Source of the DNA: a virus
Length of the DNA stretch: 28,547 nucleotides
IMG/VR virus record: IMGVR_UViG_3300030102_000972
Span: 1 to 28,547 of that record
Strand: one strand, 5' to 3'
Shown here: in pieces, positions 17,113 to 22,888 of the stretch
Layout of the letters: each line of letters begins with the position of its first letter
How positions within the stretch are numbered: the stretch's first letter is position 1
The notes under the pieces: generated by a model
The model's database searches: none
Told to the model about the DNA's origin: nothing
Seen by the model: the letters and a program-made list of their open reading frames with translations, nothing else
Program-made: the position numbers and the translations under genes

Positions 17113-17752
17113 TGACTTAAAAATACCTGATATATCTATACCAAAAATAGATATTCCAACAATAAATATACCAATTAGTTCTCCATATCAAGTTTTAAAC
17201 GTACCACTGCCATCATTAAAATTACCTGGTTGTGTTAGGTATCACAGAGATGCTAGTCCGAAAAATACTGCTCTGTATGATGACGACCCAAGGGGTACTA
17301 CTATTTCATGTCCTTATGGTTCGATGCCTACATTCCAGCCATTGTTGTATGACAAAAGAAAAATAACAATTATTGAAGGTAAGAAGGAAGATAAGAAGGT
17401 AAATAATGATGAGCAACCTAAATACGAACAAAAGGAACCAAAATTACCTGAAGAAAAAGATGAAGAGTTTTTTATAAAATGTCCAGGAGACAAAGATCAA
17501 AGAGTGGGAGACTTTCGTAACGATAAAAAACTGGAACGTGTTGTCGGCCATAAACTGTCTGATAATAAGAAAGAGTGCATAACGCTTTATGAAGACACGA
17601 AGTTCATCGACCAGTATCTTCCTTCAGCCAAAGATGCTGCTACTGCTGCTGGCATTGCTTTGGTTGCTGCTACCACTCCACTTTTGCTTAATGCTGTAAA
17701 ACCTTTAGTAAAACAACTGATAAAAAAGCTGACGAAAAAGAGGAATGATTGA
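17099..17752 (+). CDS. Cyanophage-like hypothetical protein with IPxI repeats and a C-terminal membrane segment
   Basis: The 217-residue protein starts 14 bases inside the previous gene. Residues 8-28 form a five-residue repeat with Ile-Pro at the same place each time (KIPDI, SIPKI, DIPTI, NIPIS). A conserved-looking block follows ('VRYHRDASPKNTALYDDDP' and 'SCPYGSMPTFQP'). Next comes a charged low-complexity Lys/Glu region (about 94-125), then 'FIKCPGDKDQRVGDFRNDKK'. A hydrophobic Ala-rich segment (about 180-201) with a very basic tail ends the chain. The middle block resembles a hypothetical protein I know from marine cyanophages. It may be virion- or membrane-associated, which is not shown. 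Confidence 0.65.
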   Translation: MPTINDLKIPDISIPKIDIPTINIPISSPYQVLNVPLPSLKLPGCVRYHRDASPKNTALYDDDPRGTTISCPYGSMPTFQPLLYDKRKITIIEGKKEDKKVNNDEQPKYEQKEPKLPEEKDEEFFIKCPGDKDQRVGDFRNDKKLERVVGHKLSDNKKECITLYEDTKFIDQYLPSAKDAATAAGIALVAATTPLLLNAVKPLVKQLIKKLTKKRND

Positions 17753-17939
17753 AGAATTTATTACTTATAAAGGATTTGTATATAAAAAAGTAGGTGTAAT
17801 GGATTCTATTATTAAACAATGCCCTAACTGCAATAAACAGTTTTTCACGAAAGAACAGAGAAAAAAATATTGCAACAATCTATGTAAAACACAGTATTGG
17901 AGAAAAAATAACATTGTTACGGAACGAAAACAAAGTTAG
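17745..17939 (+). CDS. 64-residue zinc-finger protein
   Basis: The protein contains 'CPNCNKQFFTKEQRKKYC' followed by 'NNLCKTQYWRK', giving a CxxC and a CxxxC pair, the common small treble-clef-like zinc motif seen in many phage and bacterial proteins. The C-terminal part is basic (WRKN, TERKQS), compatible with nucleic-acid binding. It overlaps the previous gene by 8 bases. The target is unknown. The 12-bp palindrome at 17940-17951 follows directly. Confidence 0.62.
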   Translation: MIEEFITYKGFVYKKVGVMDSIIKQCPNCNKQFFTKEQRKKYCNNLCKTQYWRKNNIVTERKQS

Positions 17940-17951
17940 AGTGACGTCACT
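17940..17951. repeat. 12-bp perfect palindrome AGTGACGTCACT, possible operator
   Basis: This perfect inverted repeat lies directly before a -10-like TATGCT (17954-17959), in the 52-base gap upstream of the gene at 17992. A palindrome overlapping the spacer of a promoter is a classic repressor-site position. No good -35 is visible 16-18 bases upstream, so the promoter is uncertain. An obvious binder would be one of the ribbon-helix-helix proteins in the window, but their repeat motif at 27349 is different. Confidence 0.4.
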
Positions 17952-17991
17952 TTTATGCTAGAGTAACAGGGCAATCAATAATTTCATTCTT

Positions 17992-18273
17992 ATGAGACAC
18001 AAATTCCAAAACAGAACTGAAAACACTCTTGAAAAAGATGACAGGATGTATTTTCATTTCGATCAATTTGACAGAGAAATTTCTGTAGATTTTCATTCTA
18101 GAAATGATGTATCAAGTTATTCAATGCCTCTTGATAAATTCATTAGTTCATTACAAATATCTATTGAAGATTTTGATAAAACTGAGCTAGAAGTAATGAA
18201 AACAATTGCCACTGTCTTGTTTGGTCAAATAAAAAAAATCGAGAGCAAAACTGAACAAGAAGTCACTATTTAA
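17992..18273 (+). CDS. Unrecognised 93-residue protein
   Basis: I do not recognise this protein. It has a strand-rich N-terminal half ('DRMYFHFDQFDREISVDFHS') and a helical C-terminal half ('DKTELEVMKTIATVLFGQI'). It is polar and acidic/basic mixed, with no cysteines or membrane segment. It is first in a short + strand group with the DGQHR-type gene two bases downstream and the ribbon-helix-helix gene after that, so it may work with them. Confidence 0.6.
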   Translation: MRHKFQNRTENTLEKDDRMYFHFDQFDREISVDFHSRNDVSSYSMPLDKFISSLQISIEDFDKTELEVMKTIATVLFGQIKKIESKTEQEVTI

Positions 18274-18275
18274 TT

Positions 18276-19232
18276 ATGAAAACAAATTTACTTATTAATA
18301 ATCTGGTTAAAATTGAAAGAAACCAAGATTATTCAGATGTCAAAATTAGTATTGAAACTATAGACAAAAAAAAAGCCTTAGAGTATCTAGATAAGAATTT
18401 TAAATTTAATAGATCAATCACAAGACGATCTATAGAAAATTATGCCAATCAAATGAGAAATGGAGATTGGGTCTTATCTTGGGATGCTATAGCTTTTAAT
18501 ACAAAAGGCGAACTTATCAATGGTCAACATCGTTTAAGTGGCCTTGTTGAGGCTAATGCAAATTGTGAATTTTTTGTTATTAGAGATTTACCTCATAAAA
18601 CAGCACAATATTCTGATAATGGTAGAAAACGAACCCAATCAGAACGTATTACTATTGCTGGCACTCCCATGCACTCAAAATCTTGTAGTGCTATAAAAAA
18701 TGCTTTTACAGATTTTAAAGGTAAAGGATTAGGTCAAGCCTTGTATGCACATACACGATTTGATGCTGATATTTCAAAGATTTATAAAAGGCACAGTAAG
18801 TTTTTTGAACTTTTAGAAGATAGAGGTTATGTAAAAAACAAGCAAGCTACTGTATTTTTAATTTCAGCAGCCTTTAAGATTTTTTTAGAACTTACAACTC
18901 CAGAACACAAACATAGTTGGGAAGAGGCTTTTAATAGGGCTACATTCTTTATGCAACTTGTTTATCATGGTTATTCAGACGAATACATGATAGATAATGA
19001 AACTGACTTATCACCATTAAAGTTAAAAGAATTTTTAGAAACTCGAAAATCTAGAAATCTAAGCACAGCAGATATGAAAACTTTTAAAGCCTATATAATT
19101 ACAGCACATCAATTTATGCTGTATAAGGTCAACAAAGTTTTAAGGGTTGATAGACAACATACTATTGATCCATTTCCATCTGTAGATACTTATAAAGCGA
19201 CAAATGACCTTTGTAAATCTCATACAGATTAA
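18276..19232 (+). CDS. DGQHR/ParB-N-like phage protein
   Basis: This 318-residue protein carries 'GELINGQHRLSGLVEA' (NGQHRL at residues 82-87), preceded by 'WVLSWDAIAFNTKG' and followed by 'FFVIRDLPHKTAQYSDNGRKR'. This is the plan of a ParB-N/DGQHR-type domain common in phages and mobile elements. The true ParB fold binds CTP and DNA; whether this relative does so is unknown. The C-terminal two thirds are helical with no motif I know. It follows the 93-residue gene by two bases and precedes a ribbon-helix-helix gene. It is a DNA-linked regulator or maintenance factor by inference. Confidence 0.65.
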   Translation: MKTNLLINNLVKIERNQDYSDVKISIETIDKKKALEYLDKNFKFNRSITRRSIENYANQMRNGDWVLSWDAIAFNTKGELINGQHRLSGLVEANANCEFFVIRDLPHKTAQYSDNGRKRTQSERITIAGTPMHSKSCSAIKNAFTDFKGKGLGQALYAHTRFDADISKIYKRHSKFFELLEDRGYVKNKQATVFLISAAFKIFLELTTPEHKHSWEEAFNRATFFMQLVYHGYSDEYMIDNETDLSPLKLKEFLETRKSRNLSTADMKTFKAYIITAHQFMLYKVNKVLRVDRQHTIDPFPSVDTYKATNDLCKSHTD

Positions 19233-19266
19233 ATAGCTTTATAATTTAATTAACAACTAATCAACA

Positions 19267-19527
19267 ATGAATCAGAATCTACAACGATTATCAGTGCAGA
19301 TTACAAAACATCAATACAACTTATTGAAGCATCATACTAAACCAGGTACTTCTATCTCTTCTCTCGTAAGAGATGCTCTTGATGATTTTTTTAGTGAAGC
19401 GGACCAAACTCTTGGCGAACAAGCTATTGAAAATGTTAAATATGAAGAGTATGAAAGATACATGGCTGCTCAACAAGCAGCAGGTATTAAAGAACCAGCA
19501 ATAGCTGATGCAAGTTCTATTTTTTGA
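19267..19527 (+). CDS. Ribbon-helix-helix DNA-binding protein
   Basis: This 86-residue protein begins with a short strand ('LQRLSVQIT') followed by two helices ('KHQYNLLKHHTKPGTS' and 'ISSLVRDALDDFFSEAD'), the ribbon-helix-helix (Arc/CopG) fold that works as a dimer and reads DNA through the strand. The remaining acidic helical tail may bind a partner. It is a clear paralogue of the 48-residue protein at 27440: both start M-(N/S)-QNLQR-(L/I)-SV and share 'PG.SI..L.R..(L/I)..F'. It likely acts as a transcriptional regulator. Confidence 0.78.
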   Translation: MNQNLQRLSVQITKHQYNLLKHHTKPGTSISSLVRDALDDFFSEADQTLGEQAIENVKYEEYERYMAAQQAAGIKEPAIADASSIF

Positions 19528-19532
19528 ATTGC

Positions 19533-19541
19533 TGCTATACT
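19533..19541 (+). promoter_or_regulatory. Extended -10 promoter in intergenic space
   Basis: TGC followed by TATACT (19536-19541) is a near-perfect extended -10 element. No good -35 is seen, which extended -10 promoters can tolerate. Transcription would start near 19548 and run into the terminator at 19576-19617, leaving only about 70 bases and no open frame, hence the small RNA candidate. Confidence 0.45.
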
Positions 19542-19547
19542 AAATGT

Positions 19548-19617
19548 GATTCATCCAAGAATCCCATTGCACACTAAAATAGGTAAGATGTTTGGAAAGG
19601 TCTTACCTATTTTTTTT
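19548..19617 (+). ncRNA. Candidate ~70-base small RNA
   Basis: This stretch runs from the predicted start of the extended -10 promoter to the T-tract of a strong hairpin terminator. The 5' part is unstructured to the eye and the 3' half is the terminator stem, the general plan of many bacterial small regulatory RNAs. No known RNA family is recognised. It may instead be just the 3' end of the upstream gene's transcript. Confidence 0.3.
19576..19617. terminator. Bidirectional intrinsic terminator between convergent operons
   Basis: Bases 19576-19588 (AAAATAGGTAAGA) pair perfectly with 19601-19613, a 13-bp stem with a 12-base loop, followed on the + strand by an eight-T run. On the - strand the A-run that starts the stem gives a shorter U-tail, so it can stop both directions. 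It ends the + group 17992-19527 and backs up the - strand terminator at 19628-19666. Confidence 0.88.
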
Positions 19618-19627
19618 GTTTTGTTGT

Positions 19628-19666
19628 AAAATAATAAAACCCTATTCGCTAAGGCAATGGATAGGG
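19628..19666 (-). terminator. Intrinsic terminator of the exported-protein operon
   Basis: Read on the - strand, CCCTATCC (19666-19659) pairs with the complement at 19647-19640 (one G-T pair), followed by a T-rich tract (19639-19628, TTTTATTATTTT). It lies 34 bases after the stop of the last - strand gene at 19700. Confidence 0.7.
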
Positions 19667-19699
19667 CGTCTAGGTAGGCAAGTTAATACCCGTGCTTGT

Positions 19700-20362
19700 C
19701 TACTGCTCTAATTTATGAGTGTGCGGTAATACCTGACCTTTCTTTTCTACAATCTCTATATCTTTGCATAAATTATAGTAAGGACTTGATTTTGAAAATT
19801 GGATTCCAGCAATTTTCTTTTCTCCGCAATGACGTAATCTTGCCATATGCCAATCCAGCTCAAGATTTTTTAGCTTTTGTTTGTTTATATCATTCTGTAC
19901 TTGAGCTGCCTCCTTGCACTGTTTTGTATATTGACGATCTAATGGGATACTAAAATTTAATGTGATTCCTGTACCAAGTGCATAGCTATCTTTGTTTGTA
20001 CCAGAATAATTTAATTGTTCAAAAAGCACGACTCCTGGATTATCTGGCGTACCATCTCCTATAGGGTTTCCGTCATCATCAAAATCTCCAATAATATCTG
20101 TTTCGTCATATACAGGAGTAGTGTAATAATCACGATAGGGTTTGCGATAATTTGAATTAAATGTAGTAAACGGAGTTATGGTCATCATTGCACCTTGACA
20201 AACAACACCGCCTCCGTACTGATTGGTAACAAATGCTCCGTTATTATTAACATTCCAATTTTGATTAGTTACACTTCCAGAATTTGATTGACTTACAGAA
20301 TTAGCTAAAACTCCTGTTGGTAAAAGAGCTATTGAAAGACAGAGGTAGTGGTAACTACGGAT
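19700..20362 (-). CDS. Exported cyanophage-type protein, start codon unclear
   Basis: This - strand frame ends at 19700 and stays open up to an ATG at 20503, but that start would place 175 bases inside the upstream gene and give an unlikely basic leader. The real protein seems to begin near the signal-peptide-like 'LCLSIALLPTGVLA', followed by 'NSVSQSNSGSVTNQNWNVNN' and 'GGGVVCQGAMMTITPF'. No ATG, GTG or TTG lies in frame near there; only ATC (20362) or ATA (20332) could serve. The later part has an acidic 'DFDDDGNPIGDG' loop, four further cysteines and a helical C-terminus. Similar exported proteins with 'VTNQ...GGG..C.G....TPF' are known to me from marine cyanophages, function unknown. Confidence 0.6.
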   Translation of the reverse strand: MRSYHYLCLSIALLPTGVLANSVSQSNSGSVTNQNWNVNNNGAFVTNQYGGGVVCQGAMMTITPFTTFNSNYRKPYRDYYTTPVYDETDIIGDFDDDGNPIGDGTPDNPGVVLFEQLNYSGTNKDSYALGTGITLNFSIPLDRQYTKQCKEAAQVQNDINKQKLKNLELDWHMARLRHCGEKKIAGIQFSKSSPYYNLCKDIEIVEKKGQVLPHTHKLEQ

Positions 20363-20751
20363 TCCGTTTCTATTGTTCGATTTATTGTAGTTACATTTTG
20401 CAATCCTGGGCCTGAATATGTTTCTGTAAATTGAAAGGCATCTCCTGATGTGGGATTTGTAAGAGTCCAGTTTGGTTTGGTTGTCAGATCTGCTCCTGTC
20501 CATGTATAACTTTGCCCTCCTACTGTTCCTGTAACTTGAGTCGCATCGGGTGAAATATCTCCTGATGCACTAATACCTGATCCTGTAACTGTATATTCGT
20601 AACCTGTTTTATAGTCTTTTGAAGTAATGGATTCTGTAATTGATGTTGTTGTATTTGTCGTGCTGGACATCGTACCAGTTGTAAAATTAGGAACGATATT
20701 TGCGTTAGCTGGTAAAGCATATATAAAAAACAATAATAGAAGCTTCCGCAT
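20329..20751 (-). CDS. Exported cyanophage-type Thr/Ser-rich protein
   Basis: This 140-residue protein begins with a clear Sec signal peptide 'MRKLLLLFFIYALPANA' and a likely cut after residue 17. The mature part is Thr/Ser-rich and predicted beta ('VPNFTTGTMSSTTNTTTSI', 'YTVTGSGISASGDISPDATQ'), ending 'VTTTSVFQ'. It resembles a secreted protein conserved in T4-like cyanophages ('VPSFTSGTM...'). It is the middle of three exported proteins. The start is 7 bases after the previous stop. It may coat, modify or shield the host envelope, but the function is not known. Confidence 0.72.
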   Translation of the reverse strand: MRKLLLLFFIYALPANANIVPNFTTGTMSSTTNTTTSITESITSKDYKTGYEYTVTGSGISASGDISPDATQVTGTVGGQSYTWTGADLTTKPNWTLTNPTSGDAFQFTETYSGPGLQNVTTINRTIETESVVTTTSVFQ

Positions 20752-20757
20752 AGCTCA

Positions 20758-21237
20758 TTAGTCTACTGTGAGCGTGGTTACGTATTGTCCTGTAGCAGTT
20801 GTACCTGATCCACCTGCCGTGACTGTTACGACATGATTATCAACTGTACCTGCAAGTGTACTTGCTGTACCTCCCGAAGTGCTAGTCAAATCTCCAAAAG
20901 GTGAAACTTCACCAGTAGTCAAACTTGTTGATATAGTATCGCCTGTTGTGTGTGAAACTGTGAATGTATACGATTCCCCGTCAGTTAATTGACTTGCTGT
21001 GATTGGAGTATAAGCATTTACCCCATTAGTCGCTGCTCCCAAACCTCCAAGACTTCCAGCTGTTGTTCCATCTGTAGTCGTAACTCCTGTTCCAGAAATG
21101 CTATAAGAATTTCCAATACGATCAGCTGTAGTTCCTGGTGCTGCAACTTCTAATTTAACGGAAGAAGTTATTGAAGATGTTATATCAGCATAAGCTGGTG
21201 CGGACACAAGAAAAATGAAAGGTAGTAGTCTTTTCAT
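20758..21237 (-). CDS. Exported cyanophage-type Gly/Thr-rich protein
   Basis: This 159-residue protein starts with signal peptide 'MKRLLPFIFLVSAPAYA'. The mature chain is low in charge and rich in Thr, Ser and Gly ('YSISGTGVTTTDGTTAGSLG', 'GGSGTTATGQYVTTLTVD'), which fits an extended beta structure. I know closely similar exported proteins from marine T4-like cyanophages. The start overlaps the stop of the membrane-protein gene (ATGA at 21237), so the two are coupled. The function is unknown. Confidence 0.72.
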   Translation of the reverse strand: MKRLLPFIFLVSAPAYADITSSITSSVKLEVAAPGTTADRIGNSYSISGTGVTTTDGTTAGSLGGLGAATNGVNAYTPITASQLTDGESYTFTVSHTTGDTISTSLTTGEVSPFGDLTSTSGGTASTLAGTVDNHVVTVTAGGSGTTATGQYVTTLTVD

Positions 21238-21503
21238 TTAATACCTACTTTGTTTTTACTATTATCTATTATTTTAGGACCATTGTTGTTACCTGTGCCA
21301 CTTTTCTTGTTTCCAACTGAGATCCCGTATGAACCGAGTACCCCCGAAACCAGGCCAGCAGTGAAAGCTCCATCAATCCTTACCTTACCCATATATCCAA
21401 GAGTCATCATTGATAAACTCCAAGTCAAAATTAAAAATCTAATAGCGTGACCAAAGATTTCACCCCATTCGATGCCTTCCTTTTCTTCTTTCTCTTCAGC
21501 CAT
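21234..21503 (-). CDS. Two-helix membrane protein, holin-like topology
   Basis: This 89-residue protein has an acidic start ('MAEEKEEKEGIEWGEIFGHA'), membrane segments at about residues 19-38 and 45-64 joined by a short basic turn (GKVRID), and a basic, Asn/Gly-rich tail. Two helices with charged ends on a short protein is the plan of class II holins, but no neighbouring endolysin is seen, so this is only a possibility. It is the first gene of the exported-protein group. Confidence 0.65.
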   Translation of the reverse strand: MAEEKEEKEGIEWGEIFGHAIRFLILTWSLSMMTLGYMGKVRIDGAFTAGLVSGVLGSYGISVGNKKSGTGNNNGPKIIDNSKNKVGIK

Positions 21504-21517
21504 AAGATTAAGGTTTC

Positions 21518-21546
21518 TTGTTTAATACTAACAATTTAGCTATGTT
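21518..21546 (+). promoter_or_regulatory. Candidate promoter in a 61-base divergent gap
   Basis: TTGTTT (21518-21523), 17 bases, then TATGTT (21541-21546) face the + strand gene at 21565. The gap also has to hold the start of the - strand exported-protein operon, for which TAGTAT with a TTTCCA 16 bases upstream is a weak candidate. Matches are partial, so this is tentative. Confidence 0.35.
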
Positions 21547-21564
21547 TGGAAAAACTAACAAACT

Positions 21565-21726
21565 ATGTCTAAGTTTCTAATTAACATATTTATCAGATTT
21601 GGTAAATCTGAATCACTACGCAAAGCTGCTGTAAGTTTACTAAAAGATTTAGCAGACAAGTCTGACAATGATGTTGATGATGCAATCGTCAAGATGATTG
21701 AAGAAAAACTGTTTCCAGTAAAATGA
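21565..21726 (+). CDS. 53-residue helical protein
   Basis: ATG at 21565 opens 53 codons to TGA at 21724-21726, overlapping the next ATG (ATGA). The protein begins 'MSKFLINIFIRFGKSESLRK', then has amphipathic helices ('AAVSLLKDLADKS', 'DVDDAIVKMIEEKLF'). I recall short proteins of the same plan ('FL..F..FGKS...RK...LL.....') in cyanophages. No function is known to me. Confidence 0.6.
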   Translation: MSKFLINIFIRFGKSESLRKAAVSLLKDLADKSDNDVDDAIVKMIEEKLFPVK

Positions 21727-21998
21727 AAATTACTAAATTTCTCAACATTGATATAGAACCAGCACCACCAGAGTTGGAACTAGAAATTGAAATGCAATGC
21801 AGAGAAATTATGAAAAGTAATAATTTGGATAATATAAAAAGATATTGCACTCATCTTGTTAGAAAAAAATTTGACCAAGATATATTTATGGCTTCACTAT
21901 TGAATAGATTGATAGAATTAGAAGCTAATCGTGTTGTAGTAGAGACAAGAAAAAGAAAAGCCACTAATCCTATCAAGAAATTTTTTCGTATTCCTTAA
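21723..21998 (+). CDS. Unrecognised 91-residue helical protein
   Basis: Starts in an ATGA overlap. It has an acidic, Pro-containing beginning ('FLNIDIEPAPPELELEIE'), a helical core ('NNLDNIKRYCTHLVRKKF', 'FMASLLNRLIELEANRVVV') and a very basic end ('KRKATNPIKKFFRIP'). I do not recognise it. Its last 26 bases overlap the end of the converging - strand gene at 21973. Confidence 0.6.
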   Translation: MKITKFLNIDIEPAPPELELEIEMQCREIMKSNNLDNIKRYCTHLVRKKFDQDIFMASLLNRLIELEANRVVVETRKRKATNPIKKFFRIP

Positions 21999-22260
21999 GC
22001 TCTTCATCTGTAAAATCTCTAATTAATAATTTATCTATTTTATCTATTTCATAATTATATTTTAGTATTGCAGTTCTTATATGTTCTGAAACCCAACGAC
22101 CTTCAGTATAGACAACTTGAGCTTTACCATTTTCTTTTATAAAAACATAATGGTCTTGACCTTTCATTTGAATATTTAAAAAATTTTTTTCAAGATTTTT
22201 ACGTCTTATTTCTTTAAGTTTGCGTAATTTTAAGATAGAAGGATTTGGACTTTTACTCAT
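21973..22260 (-). CDS. Unrecognised 95-residue basic protein
   Basis: The last gene of the - strand DNA-metabolism operon. The N-terminal part is very basic ('LKLRKLKEIRRKNLEKNF'), the middle is strand-like ('DHYVFIKENGKAQVVYTEGR') and the C-terminus is an acidic helix ('FTDEELKEYEKIS'). I do not recognise it; nucleic-acid binding is possible from charge only. It starts in an ATGA overlap with the 43-residue gene. Confidence 0.6.
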   Translation of the reverse strand: MSKSPNPSILKLRKLKEIRRKNLEKNFLNIQMKGQDHYVFIKENGKAQVVYTEGRWVSEHIRTAILKYNYEIDKIDKLLIRDFTDEELKEYEKIS

Positions 22261-22388
22261 TTTTGATAATCAGAAGGAGGTGGTGTAAGCCAGTAGCGTA
22301 CACCATTTATTATTTTAAAATGAATATTTAAGTTAGGATCTAATATTAAATATTCGTTTTGCTTATGTTTAGAAGGGTAACTCTTCAT
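22257..22388 (-). CDS. 43-residue protein
   Basis: A small - strand frame: ATG at 22388, TGA at 22259-22257. It overlaps the end of the SSB-like gene by 20 bases and the start of the 95-residue gene by four (ATGA), the same junction style as the rest of this operon, which is the main support. The peptide begins 'MKSYPSKHKQNEYLILDPN' and ends 'YWLTPPPSDYQK'. No known motif. Confidence 0.58.
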   Translation of the reverse strand: MKSYPSKHKQNEYLILDPNLNIHFKIINGVRYWLTPPPSDYQK

Positions 22389-22680
22389 TTACCTCTCGTT
22401 CAAGCTTTTGTGGATTAATATTGCCAAAGACTCCGTACTGCCCATCCATCGCCTTAGAGTAGATTTGTACACATTGAGTTTTAATTTTCTCTTTTTTGTT
22501 GAAGTCATATACTTCACCCTCCTTTGCTTTTTGATCTACTAGGTTTTGTAAATGATCTATGAAATGAGTAACAGAGTCAACAGGAATTGTTAAACTCAAG
22601 ACCTGTTGGCCTTCGTTAAAACGATCATCACCTATAGACCATTTGATAGGTAATGGTAGTGCTGGATTAAAGTCAGCCAT
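22369..22680 (-). CDS. Small protein with an SSB-like C-terminal tip, next to ERF
   Basis: This 103-residue protein begins 'MADFNPALPLPIKWSIGDD' and has a strand/helix mix with 'QQVLSLTIPVDSVTHFIDHL' and 'YGVFGNINPQ'. It ends 'REVNEELPF'. Bacterial single-strand DNA-binding proteins end in an acidic tip of the form DDDLPF/DDDIPF, the docking site for many repair and replication proteins; EELPF matches its shape (acidic residues, then hydrophobic-Pro-Phe). It lies two genes after ERF, where phages often keep an SSB. I recall similar proteins in cyanobacterial phages annotated as hypothetical. An SSB-like role is inferred; no OB-fold motif is proven. Confidence 0.6.
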   Translation of the reverse strand: MADFNPALPLPIKWSIGDDRFNEGQQVLSLTIPVDSVTHFIDHLQNLVDQKAKEGEVYDFNKKEKIKTQCVQIYSKAMDGQYGVFGNINPQKLEREVNEELPF

Positions 22681-22888
22681 AATTAAAAAAATCTTTTAGT
22701 AAATTGTTTAAAAATTGATTAGTAGAGAGATTGTTCGACTTACAATGCTCTCTAAGTAAAGAAGCAAGATCATCATTTGTACGCACCCCAAATACGTTTC
22801 TGTTCCAATCTTTCTTGCGTTCTGATCGTCTTTGTTCAAGTTGTTTCATAACCTGTTGACCTGAGAACTCTGCTTCTTCTGTTGTCAT
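22673..22888 (-). CDS. Short ribbon-helix-helix-like protein
   Basis: This 71-residue protein has a basic helical N-terminus ('QVMKQLEQRRSERKKDWNR') and then 'TNDDLASLLREHCKSNNLST' followed by 'NQFLNNLLKDFF', the two-helix pattern of an Arc/CopG-type domain. It starts in an ATGA overlap with ERF and its end overlaps the SSB-like gene by 8 bases. It may be a regulator or an accessory to the recombination module. Confidence 0.6.
   Translation of the reverse strand: MTTEEAEFSGQQVMKQLEQRRSERKKDWNRNVFGVRTNDDLASLLREHCKSNNLSTNQFLNNLLKDFFNYG

Noticed and set aside
19552-19563. CATCCAAGAATC, 10 of 12 matches to the CATTCAAGGATC operator-like repeat, just after the paralogous ribbon-helix-helix gene
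   Set aside because: One or two such matches are expected by chance in a window of this size; no second copy at helical spacing is present.
20363-20503. N-terminal extension of the third exported protein from the ATG at 20503
   Set aside because: It overlaps the upstream exported-protein gene by 175 bases and would bury the signal peptide behind a long basic leader.
21234-21503. Firm holin annotation for the two-helix membrane protein
   Set aside because: Topology fits, but no endolysin or spanin neighbour is visible and the family is not recognised, so it is kept as holin-like only.
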